Shown: piece by piece, positions 55,087 through 64,000 of the stretch
Numbering within the stretch: the stretch's first letter is position 1
Layout of the letters: the number at the start of each line of letters is the position of its first letter
Source of the DNA: Hygrophila difformis
Taxonomy: Eukaryota > Streptophyta > Magnoliopsida > Lamiales > Acanthaceae
Length of the DNA: 64,000 nt
Direction of reading: 5' to 3'
Assembly (NCBI GenBank): GCA_030278955.1
Contig: JAOANR010000003.1
Span: forward strand, 23,823,227 to 23,887,226
The notes under the pieces: generated by a model
What the model was told of the DNA's origin: nothing
The model's database searches: none
What the model saw: only the letters and a program-made list of their open reading frames with translations
Translations under genes and position numbers: made by a program

Positions 55087-57894
55087 CTACATTAGTCTCC
55101 ACTTCCATTCACCATCAACCCAATCATAAATATAGACTTTAGAAATGTGCGCAAGCTTCCAGTGATTGCCATCCTTTTGTTTCTCTTCAAAGAGTTTCTG
55201 CACATATTCCTTGGCCATATCTTTGAAATCTACGTGATCAAGATTGGTCAAATGCTCAATGCCCCTAGGCAGCTCTGTCATTGCTTTGCATCTCCCAATC
55301 ACCATAATCTCAAGATGTGGCATAGATCCCTTCTCCAAGATCATCCCTCTCAATTTACTTAGCTCTATGACAATCAACCTTTTTAGCCTTTGGAAACCAC
55401 TAGCTTTGAAAATCAACCATTCTCCTTCATAAGCAAAATACAATGTAAGCACTTTTAGATTCGGCAAACCTTGAAGATGTTCAAGTGGATCTTCATCTTC
55501 ACCAATTTTGCTCCATCTCAACTTTAAATCCACAAGTGCATTGAGGTAAGGTATCCACTTTGGAACGTGTTCTAAGCGTCCTTCAAACACAAGCAGTCGA
55601 AGATATTGAAGAGAAGTAGTAGGTAGGTAATATTCTATATCTATTACCTCGTTTTCCTCAAGTGAAGAAATGATGAGTGAAGTTAAGTAAGGTAGGTTTG
55701 CGAGGGAAAGGCAAAGCTCTTTTCCATCTTCCTTTCTTAGCATTTGAATACCCAATCTCCGCAATTCCTTTAATCTTCCGAGTTGTTTCACGACCTTCAT
55801 GCCCTTTATGTTTACACTTGAATCTATGTAGTAAATCTTTTTCAAATGCAATAATCTTCCAATATCAAAAGGAGCCTTGAAACATTTTGTACAATCAAAT
55901 GCATAGAAAGCATCAACAACATCATATCTATACACCAAGAGATATTGTAGCCTTTGAAGAAATTGGATTTCGAAGGGCAATTCAGTTACTTTGCATCCCT
56001 TAAGATCCAATGTTTCCAATTTTTGTAGATTTCCAATTGACTTTGGAATGATGGAGACATTTGTATTCCTTAGGCTCAGGTACTTCAAACAATATAATTT
56101 GAATACCTCATTGGGTATTTCATCCAGTGGAGCTCCTCTTAGGTCCAGCTCTTTCAGCATTTGGCAGCCTCCAGCTAGCACTTTATGTAAATTTGATTCC
56201 CAACCCAAACCAACTGAACCAAAAAACAGAAGAGTACGAAGACATGTATAATTGCTTTTCTGCTCACTCAGACTAGTGAACTTATCATCAAGTGCGAGGC
56301 GTCGAATTTTTGCATTCCATCTTATTTCTGTTTTACCTTCTTCAGCCACCATATTTTGCTCTGTTGCCTTCAGAATAATGTATTCTCTTACAAGGTCATG
56401 TATACGAAATTTTCTTGGCTTTCCATCCCGAGATGTCGCTGCTAATTGAATGATACTTCTGTTGAAGAGCTCAATCAAATACCCCTCTGCTACTTCTTCC
56501 ATAGTCTTCCCTAGCTTTGACTCCACAAATCCTTCTGCCATCCATAGTCGAACTACTGTACCTCTCCCAATCAAATAGTCTTCTGGAAAAATGCTCAAGT
56601 ACAGAAGGCATGTTTTGAGATAATATGGTAAGTCATAGTAACTAAGAGAGAGTACTTTCGACATCCTGGTAGGAATATCTCCTTGAATTGTAGATCCCAA
56701 ACCAAGGCTGAACCCTCTCCATGACTCAATATCGTTGCTCTTGGTAGCCAAGGCACCCCCAATTACAATAATGGCTAGAGGCAATCCTTCACATCTCTTC
56801 AAAATATTTTCAGAAAATTCATTCAAATATTCTGGACATGATATCTCTCCGCGAAATACCTTTTTGTGAAATAATTCCTTTGCTTTTTGTGGCGGCAGTG
56901 GTTGCAACTCGTGAACATGACCACCACTTTCAGCACAAGCAGCTTCTGCTACTTCATTCAAGCGAGTAGTGATAATAATACAACCCCAACCATCAGTATT
57001 GCTTCTTGGAAATGCATACCGGAGAGCTTCCCATGCACTTTTGCTCCAAACATCATCTAGAACAATTATATAAGTTCTATGTCGAAGGATGTTTTGTATG
57101 AAAATTTTCATGTCAGTAGCATTCATGCTTTGCAAGGTTGAATGTGGAGCTTGCTTCATCTCATCCATAAATTTCGTAATCATTTCACGAAGAAGATTTT
57201 CAACTTTGTATGTCTTTGAAACATTGATCCAGACATGATGACCAATGTTGTCCTTCACAGATGGATCATCGTATACCTTTTTAACAAGAGTGGTTTTACC
57301 CAATCCTGCCATGCCCACCACTGAAATCACTTTAAGTGAATAATCAGTAGTTGGAAAAATCCACTCAAGCAGTTGCTTCTTTGGGCTTTCAATACCCACC
57401 ACGTCAGCCTCTTCTAACAGCAGGGCATCGTCCCTACCATCATCACATTCGATGTTTGTACCACCCCTAGAGCTTGTTGCTGCAAGTAGCGCCTCGTGGT
57501 TGTTTTTGAATGCATTGTAAACATTTTCTGCTTTAAATTTTAGTGCTTTGATTTCAGTAGCTGTATGATGTTTGGCTCTGAAACTTGTAATTGATGCAGA
57601 GATGTTTTTTATGCGGGCCATGGTTCCATGAAAATTAGGACGGGATAACCGGGCCATATAGCTCTCAAGAACATCTTCAACATCATAAGAAATTTCTCGA
57701 ATTTGCCTCAACCATGCCTTGAGATTGGGATCATTTTCTTCTTTTGCATCTGCAACTCTGAGGGATGCCTTCATTTGCTCCAATTGATCATGAATGAGTT
57801 GAGTCTCAACTCTAAGTCCTCCTAGCAGCTTTCTCTCCATTTGGAGCCACACTGATAGTTCTTTCAACAAAAGGTTTACAGCACTATCCGCCAT
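55087..57894 (-). CDS. CC-NB-ARC-LRR disease resistance protein, NLR-2 (935 aa)
   Basis: A single-exon paralogue of NLR-1. I take the start at 57894 (MADSAVNLLL), which aligns with the NLR-1 start; the frame is open 29 residues further, to 57981. Rx-type coiled coil with YDVEDVLE, then NB-ARC: P-loop VVGMAGLGKTTLV, kinase-2 YIIVLDDVW, RNBS-B GCIIITTR, CEGLPLAI and CLLYLSIFPED. The MHD motif reads IHD (FRIHDLVREY), a change seen in some functional NLRs. LRRs follow with LKELDLRGAPLDEIPNE and LKYLSLRNTNVSIIPKSIGN. It ends earlier than NLR-1 (YDWVDGEWKWRLM). The frame is intact, so the gene is probably functional as an intracellular immune receptor. A Helitron-like terminus lies about 155 bp upstream of the start codon. 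Nucleotide identity to NLR-1 peaks in the central NB-ARC. Confidence 0.95.
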   Translation of the reverse strand: MADSAVNLLLKELSVWLQMERKLLGGLRVETQLIHDQLEQMKASLRVADAKEENDPNLKAWLRQIREISYDVEDVLESYMARLSRPNFHGTMARIKNISASITSFRAKHHTATEIKALKFKAENVYNAFKNNHEALLAATSSRGGTNIECDDGRDDALLLEEADVVGIESPKKQLLEWIFPTTDYSLKVISVVGMAGLGKTTLVKKVYDDPSVKDNIGHHVWINVSKTYKVENLLREMITKFMDEMKQAPHSTLQSMNATDMKIFIQNILRHRTYIIVLDDVWSKSAWEALRYAFPRSNTDGWGCIIITTRLNEVAEAACAESGGHVHELQPLPPQKAKELFHKKVFRGEISCPEYLNEFSENILKRCEGLPLAIIVIGGALATKSNDIESWRGFSLGLGSTIQGDIPTRMSKVLSLSYYDLPYYLKTCLLYLSIFPEDYLIGRGTVVRLWMAEGFVESKLGKTMEEVAEGYLIELFNRSIIQLAATSRDGKPRKFRIHDLVREYIILKATEQNMVAEEGKTEIRWNAKIRRLALDDKFTSLSEQKSNYTCLRTLLFFGSVGLGWESNLHKVLAGGCQMLKELDLRGAPLDEIPNEVFKLYCLKYLSLRNTNVSIIPKSIGNLQKLETLDLKGCKVTELPFEIQFLQRLQYLLVYRYDVVDAFYAFDCTKCFKAPFDIGRLLHLKKIYYIDSSVNIKGMKVVKQLGRLKELRRLGIQMLRKEDGKELCLSLANLPYLTSLIISSLEENEVIDIEYYLPTTSLQYLRLLVFEGRLEHVPKWIPYLNALVDLKLRWSKIGEDEDPLEHLQGLPNLKVLTLYFAYEGEWLIFKASGFQRLKRLIVIELSKLRGMILEKGSMPHLEIMVIGRCKAMTELPRGIEHLTNLDHVDFKDMAKEYVQKLFEEKQKDGNHWKLAHISKVYIYDWVDGEWKWRLM

Positions 57895-58048
57895 TGGACT
57901 ACTATAAAGAAATTCAGTTTTACTTAGAAAATTCAGCCTCATATATAGGGTATTTTTGTTGAAGAAATATAACGCAATCATTGCCTAAAATTCCTTTAGT
58001 GGAGGTTTTACATTAGTTTGTCTTATTCTGCAATATATTACCGAATAA

Positions 58049-59206
58049 TCTATATAATATATAAAAACAATATCCCTTATGAACAATAACCTATGAATAT
58101 TAACCTATCAATTTTCTCTCACAAAAATCCCCTTATAAACAATAACCTACCTATATTTTCAATATTTACTTTCCGCACACAATCCAATATAAGTAAAAAT
58201 GTAACCTGCCAAATTTTAATGCTTTATAACTCAAAATGTGTATAAGTAAAAATTCTAAAAGTTTGATATTTTAAATCTACATAATCTGACGAATCCAACA
58301 ACATCCCACTTGACTATGTTTTTTCTTCTATAGATGTTGTATAGACATGAGTCAAAGTTGGATAATACTTCACCATCAAAAAATGGAGGAAATATGTAAA
58401 AGCATGATGCACTTCCAAAATATAGGAAAACCAAATTTGAGGAAAAATTCACATTAGATAATTTAATTTCAATAACTATTATGAATATAAAATACTACGA
58501 AATATGTAGAAAAAATTGTATGGGTTGATATTATATTATTATTTAAATATAATTTTAATAAGTATTTGTTATTATTCTTAACAAATACTTTACGAATTGA
58601 AATTATATTTAATATCATAATAATAATTTTTTAATGAATATTTTATAGATTGATATTATATTTATCAATGGTAACAAATATTTGTATTAGATAGATTAAT
58701 TAAATTATATAAATTACATAAGTTAATCAAACTATGTTTCTACACCCCACAAATTCATATCATTATGAAATTCGTAATGATGGTGCATTGAATAGTACTT
58801 TTTGCATAATTTTTTTCTAAATTTTAATTCACAAGAGTATTTTCTATATTTTTCTAATTTAATTTTGAAATATCTACATCGTTGTGGAATTTTGAATTTC
58901 TCAAAGTTCTTAGAATGAATCAATAGTAATAATCAATTACTCTGTGCAACTGTAATTTCATGTACTTCATTTCCCTATGTATCACATTATAGTCGTGAGT
59001 AGAAAGCCTTTTGTCCTTCATGTTTATGGTATAAATTTTTTTAAGTAATATTAAATTATTGGTAGTGACATGTTGTCTATTGCTCGGTTGTTGTACAATG
59101 TAGACATGCATTCATGACATGTTATGTTGACATGACATAATAAAGTTGAACAATTTTATTTGTTAAGTTTAATTTTTTTATTCACATTCCCGCCCATTGG
59201 GTGGGG
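58049..59206 (+). mobile_element. Helitron-like element, copy 1 (non-autonomous)
   Basis: Starts TCTATATAATATATAAAAAC after an A, like the 5' end of the Helitron at 26370. It ends in a hairpin CCCGCCCATTGGGTGGGG (59189-59206). The expected CTRR end is replaced by a TAA run. The interior (ACTCAAAATGTGTATAAGT, GACGAATCCAACAACATCCC) recurs in the copies that follow. No coding sequence. Confidence 0.7.
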
Positions 59207-59207
59207 G

Positions 59208-59235
59208 TAATAATAATAATAATTATAATAATAAT
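59208..59235. repeat. (TAA)n microsatellite at the Helitron-like 3' end
   Basis: A run of TAA units directly after the terminal hairpin of copy 1, interrupted once by TTA. It may have overwritten the normal CTRR end. Confidence 0.85.
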
Positions 59236-59356
59236 CTACATCTATCTATATTCCATTCTATATTTATATCTATCTATCTATATCTATATAATATATAAAA
59301 ACAACATCACTTATGAACAGTAACCTATCTAATTCTCACTCACAAAAAATCCCCTT

Positions 59357-60545
59357 TGGCCATCTCCAGCAATAACTCTATTTTTCAGTCAAGCTTTACT
59401 CTATTTTCCAGTCTAGTTTACAGTTTTTTACTTTTCATTTCCAACAATCAACTCTAAATTTTTCTTTATTTAAATATTCCATTTTGATTCCTTTCACTAT
59501 TCATTTAATTTTTATCGATCAAATTAATATATTGTATATATTAAAATTATATACTATATTTAAATTTTATAATTAAAATAGATATATTGAAATTTAAAAA
59601 TTACTACTTAAGGATCAAAACTGACATTTATTTTATTATTATTATTTAAGTTTAAAATAAAAAGAAGATATAAAGAGTAAAAATAGATATAGAGAGTAGT
59701 ATATAAACTTATAATCAAATAAAATGCCAACGAACAAAAGGAAAAAAGAAAAAGCACCTAAAAGTGAAATGCCGCTGCTGTGAATAGTGTACCTGTATAT
59801 ATGCGGGGTACTGTTCACGAAACTGGATATTTCTGGTTCAGTCTAGGGTGGTTAACGAGTAGCGCTACTCGTACTCGACTTGGGACTCGGCTGGGAGTCG
59901 ATACCCGACTCCAGCTCGAACTCGAGCTCGAGCTCGCATCAGGCCAAGCTCGACTCGAGCTCAACTCGAGCATTTGAGCTTGATTGAGCTCGACTCGACT
60001 CGATAACACCCTTAACGCACATTATAATTAATCTTCGCTTCATACTTTACGTCACGGTCCACTCTAATTTCTACTAAAAAATATATCACTTATTTAAAAT
60101 ACCTAAACAATGAAAAATAGTCATTCTAAAAAATTAAAATATATTTTTAAAGACTTTTAGTTCTATCTTAGTTGTACGATAACCAACACAATATTCAAGT
60201 ATCAAATTAAATTACGTCTTTTAGACTATGGTTAAAAATTCAAAATCAAATTTTAAGAAAAAATAAAATAAATTCATACTAAAGCTACAGACTCAAGCTC
60301 GAGCTTTGCAATAAAAAACACGCGAACTACTCGAACTCTATGATACTCGAACTCGAACTCGACTCGATGATACTCGAGCTCGAGCTCGAACTTGAATATA
60401 TGCTGTCAAGCTCAAGTATCATAATAGTCGAGGTCGACTCGACTCGATATCACCCCTAGACTCTAGCGTTTTTCGTTCTTGTTGGAGGAGGCTCTTCCTC
60501 AATTTTAGCGTCTAGCACTATTTTCCTTTAGCTGTTGGACGTGCT
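59357..60545. mobile_element. TIR element inserted in Helitron-like copy 2
   Basis: The left end TGGCCATCTCCAGCAATAAC and the reverse complement of the right end AGCACGTCCAACAGCTAAAG are loosely similar. The flanks CTT (59354-59356) and CTT (60546-60548) could be a 3-bp target duplication, as for PIF/Harbinger. The empty site can be rebuilt from sibling copies, which read through this point. No ORF of note; it contains another repeat at 59843-60459. Confidence 0.55.
59843..60459. mobile_element. Repeat with CTCGAGCTCGAG-rich ends
   Basis: Starts CTAGGGTGGTTAACGAG and ends in GATATCACCCCTAG, weak inverted termini. Both ends are packed with ACTCGA/CTCGAGCTCGAG palindromic motifs; the middle (about 60010-60280) is plain AT-rich. 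Such ends can fold back strongly. No convincing target duplication was found. Confidence 0.5.
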
Positions 60546-61925
60546 CTTATGAACAGTAACCTACATATTTCCTCAATATTCACTTTCTGCATGGCGCATG
60601 CAATCCAATACATATTTCTATTGATCAATAACTCAAAATGTGTACAAGAAAAAATTCTAAAAATTTGATATTTTAAAACTAGATGATGAGACAAATCTAA
60701 CGAGAACACTTTACTATGTTTTTTCTTATAGATGTTGTATAAGTATTAGTCAAAGTTAATAATAATAGCAAAAGTAAGTTCCTTTTAACTATAAAAATGA
60801 AGGAATTAAAAAAAAAACATAATGCACTTTCAAAATATAGGAGAACCAAATTTGAGCAAAATTCACGTTAGATAATTTAATTTCATTTATTATTATAGAT
60901 AAAGAATACTACCAAATAAAAGATGTAACAAAAACTCATCAATAACTCAAAATGTGTACAAGTAAAAATTTTAAAAATTTGATATTTTAAAACTATATGA
61001 TGAGACGAATCTAACGAGATACTACTTGACTATGTTTTTTCTTATATTGATGTTGTATAAGGATTAGTCAAAGTTGAATAATAAACATTAGAAGAACCAA
61101 ATTTGAGCAAAATTCACATAAGATAATTTATGTTCATTTATTATTATCAATAAAAAACACTACTAAATAAAGTACAGTATATAGAAAAAAAAAAGGATTA
61201 TCGGTTGATGTTATATTTATTCGGTATATAACTTCAATATGTGTTATTATTCTTTACCAATACTCTATGAATTGAAATTTAGTTTAATAAAATATTGTAA
61301 ATTATTAACAAGTACTTTATAGATTGATATTATATTCATTGATGAATAGAAAATATTTGTATTCGATAAATTAAATAAATTAGATAAATTGCATTTTCCT
61401 AGCATGTATAAGCTGTTAAGCTAAAAAAAATCAAATATATTGCAATACGACAATAAATTGATGAAACAATAGTCATTTTAATTTGTCAATGAATTCATTC
61501 ACACGAGTATTTCTTATACTATTTTCTAATTTAATCTTGAAATATCTATATCTTTGTAAAATTTCTAATTTATTAATGTTTTAGGTTGAATAAATATCAA
61601 TAATCAATAACGAAGTGCAATGTAATGTCACATACTTTCTTCGTTAATATATGACATTAAAGTCGTGTGTAGAAAGTTTTTATTTTTGCTTTTTCATTTT
61701 TTTGTCCTTTCAACTATTGTTTGTTGTATAATATTTTTTATGGTACTAAATTGTAATATATAAATATTGGTAATGACATATGTCTATTGGTTGAGTGCTA
61801 TGCAATGTATATATATATACTCATGTAATGCTTAAAATAGATTAAGTAGTTTGGGAAATGTAACCGACATAATAAAAATTGAACAATTTTATTTGTAAAA
61901 TTTGATATTTTTATTCCATTTTATC

Positions 61926-63028
61926 ATAAAAAAACAATATCCCTTATGAATAGTAACCTATCAATTCTTTCTCCTCCTTATGAACAGTGACCTACCTATA
62001 TCAATATTCACTTTCTGCACGCAATCCAATATATATTCTTAACACTTAATAACTCAAAATGTGTTTAAGTAAAAATTCTAAAAGTTTGACATTTTAAAAC
62101 TACAAGATGAGACGAATCCAACGAGATCCCACTTGACTATGTTTTATCTTCTATAGATGTTTTATATATATGAGTTAATATTGGATAATAAACAGTAACA
62201 AAATTCAATCATTTTTTACTATCATAAAATTGAGGAAGTATATAGCTGCATAAATCATAATGCATTTACAAAATATAGGAGAACCAAACTTAAGCATAAT
62301 TAACATTATATATTAATTTCATTAATTATTATGTAGAAAAAGTACTACCAAATATGTAGCAAAAACTTTATGGGTTTATATTGTATTTATTATTTAAATA
62401 TAAATTTCAATTTTTGTTATTATTCCTAAAATATACTTTATGAAATGAAATTATATTTAATATGATAACAAATTTTAATAAATACTTTATATATTAATGT
62501 ATTATATTTATTAACTAATAACAAATATTTGTATTAGATAGATTAACTAAGTTATATAAAATTCGTGATTATGGTACATTCAATTATATTGTTTTGCATA
62601 ATCATCTCAAAATTTTAATTCACAAGAGTATTTTTGTTATTTAATTTGGAAATATCTACATCTTTGTGAAATTTCTGATTACTCAAGGACATGGGCTGAA
62701 TCAATATTGATAATCAATTACGGTGTGCAACTATGATTTTATGTACTTTATTTGCCTATGTATTGCATTAGAGTCGTGAGTATTTGTCTTTTATCTTTCA
62801 TTTTTAATTTTTTTTCTCCTTTTAGACTATTATGGTTTGTAGTATGATATTTTTTAACCGCACTAAATTGTAATATATTATAAATTATTGGTAGTGGCAT
62901 ATTTCTATTGCTCATTTGTTGTACAATATATAGATAGGTTAAGGAGCTTCGGGAATGTAATCGACATAATAAAGTCGAAGAATTTTATTTGTTAAATTTG
63001 ATTTTTTTAAATCACATTTTTCACATTC
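61926..63028 (+). mobile_element. Helitron-like element, copy 3, cut by gap
   Basis: Begins with AAAAACAATATCCCTTATGA as in copy 1 (its first bases are replaced) and follows the same block order, including ACTCAAAATGTGTTTAAGT and GACGAATCCAACGAGATCCC. It ends TTTCACATTC at the N gap, exactly where the terminal hairpin is expected. Confidence 0.65.
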
Positions 63029-63528
63029 NNNNNNNNNNNNNNNNNNNNNNNNNNNNNNNNNNNNNNNNNNNNNNNNNNNNNNNNNNNNNNNNNNNNNNNN
63101 NNNNNNNNNNNNNNNNNNNNNNNNNNNNNNNNNNNNNNNNNNNNNNNNNNNNNNNNNNNNNNNNNNNNNNNNNNNNNNNNNNNNNNNNNNNNNNNNNNNN
63201 NNNNNNNNNNNNNNNNNNNNNNNNNNNNNNNNNNNNNNNNNNNNNNNNNNNNNNNNNNNNNNNNNNNNNNNNNNNNNNNNNNNNNNNNNNNNNNNNNNNN
63301 NNNNNNNNNNNNNNNNNNNNNNNNNNNNNNNNNNNNNNNNNNNNNNNNNNNNNNNNNNNNNNNNNNNNNNNNNNNNNNNNNNNNNNNNNNNNNNNNNNNN
63401 NNNNNNNNNNNNNNNNNNNNNNNNNNNNNNNNNNNNNNNNNNNNNNNNNNNNNNNNNNNNNNNNNNNNNNNNNNNNNNNNNNNNNNNNNNNNNNNNNNNN
63501 NNNNNNNNNNNNNNNNNNNNNNNNNNNN
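63029..63528. other. Assembly gap, 500 N
   Basis: Exactly 500 unknown bases between Helitron-like copy 3 and a LINE-B copy. It is probably a placeholder of unknown true size. Frames crossing it are artefacts. Confidence 0.97.
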
Positions 63529-64000
63529 CGGTTGCCTTGTCAACTGACTTATCATCTGGTGCTCTTGCTACTCTCTCGGGGGTCGTCCAAGATGCTCATA
63601 TGGCTATTGATAAATCTGATGGGGTTTCTGTGGAACCTCCTGTTAATCCTTCTCCATGACAGGTGTTCACCAGGAAGTATGCTTTCTCTTATATTTAGTT
63701 TTTTATGGATTTTTCCAATTACACTATAATGGCCGGAATGTTCGCGGGTTAATGAGTTCTCGAGCTCGTCAACATCTGGCTCAATGTCTGCGCCCATATC
63801 AACCCTCATTGGCTTTTCTGTTTGAGGCTCAGGGTGAGTATGATCGTATTCGGAATTTTATTTATTGGTTGGGGTATTCTTCTATCATTATTCAAGAGGC
63901 CTCCGGTCGTGCTAGGGGTGTTTGGGTTCTGGAGAGATCGGGTAATGTTGTTACGGTTGAGGTTTTTGAAGTTGTCGATCGCATTATTACTCTACGGCTT
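63529..64000 (+). mobile_element. Second copy of LINE-B, ORF1 end and ORF2 endonuclease start
   Basis: It aligns without indels to 44158-44629 with about six substitutions in 472 bp, close to 99% identity by eye. It contains the ORF1 3' end (TGA at 63657-63659) and the start of the endonuclease (NGRNVRGLMSSRARQHL). It runs off the right edge, and its 5' part is in the N gap. Confidence 0.9.

Larger units (their letters stand above)
59283..61925 (+). mobile_element. Helitron-like element, copy 2, interrupted and internally duplicated
   Basis: Starts TCTATATAATATATAAAAAC like copy 1 and is interrupted after ATCCCCTT by an 1.19-kb insert (59357-60545), resuming TTATGAACAGTAACC. A segment of about 314 bp containing ATCAATAACTCAAAATGTG is present twice (from 60624 and from 60938). 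It merges into copy 3 without a clear hairpin. No coding sequence. Confidence 0.65.

Overview
The window is nuclear DNA of a flowering plant, almost certainly a eudicot. It has spliceosomal introns, two CC-NB-ARC-LRR resistance genes, and plant-type LINE, SIRE/copia, Ty3-gypsy, Helitron, hAT, MULE, TRIM and SINE elements in an AT-rich background. Species and family cannot be fixed from sequence alone. Two runs of exactly 500 N (4082-4581 and 63029-63528) look like scaffold gaps of nominal size.

Only three ordinary host genes are supported: (1) a four-exon gene for a Ca2+-regulated mitochondrial ATP-Mg/phosphate carrier (APC/SCaMC type, 14684-18024, +); (2) a CC-NBS-LRR gene of 980 aa (19519-22461, -); (3) a paralogous CC-NBS-LRR gene of 935 aa (55087-57894, -). 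A dead fragment of a third NLR, from another subclass, lies between the carrier and the first NLR (18886-19146, +).

Layout: 1-4081, L1-type LINE (LINE-A) whose ORF2 is broken by one stop. 4582-12199, SIRE/Maximus-type copia element with gag-pol, an extra downstream ORF and a 3' LTR. 12393-12522, SINE with a 15-bp target duplication. 12819-13083, MITE. 14684-22461, carrier and first NLR. 23096-24806, hAT relic with an 8-bp target duplication, split by a solo LTR (23771-24356). 26370-30475, Helitron with both termini and a decayed, partly triplicated helicase, split by a 365-bp TRIM. 32516-41907, young Ty3-gypsy chromovirus-like element that landed inside the 3' terminus of a second Helitron. 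42621-48327, full-length but decayed LINE (LINE-B) with a 13-bp target duplication. 48917-50025 and 50104-53427, two adjacent MULE-like TIR elements; the second carries a 23-bp/46-bp minisatellite and a 34-residue tandem-repeat ORF. 55087-57894, second NLR. 58049-63028, cluster of related Helitron-like copies with nested insertions. 63529-64000, second copy of LINE-B.

The dominant theme is nested transposition around a dispersed NLR pair. At least nine insertions can be delimited by matching target duplications, precise termini or a recoverable empty site, so relative order can be read (Helitron before gypsy, hAT before solo LTR, Helitron before TRIM). The two NLRs share a 117-bp identical tract suggestive of gene conversion, and the second has a Helitron-like terminus about 150 bp upstream of its start codon. 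I see no clear new defence or enzymatic system. The least explained items are the 34-residue repeat ORF with its flanking minisatellite and GC-rich islands (50104-53427), and the GC-rich palindromic block in the neighbouring MULE (about 49480-49640).
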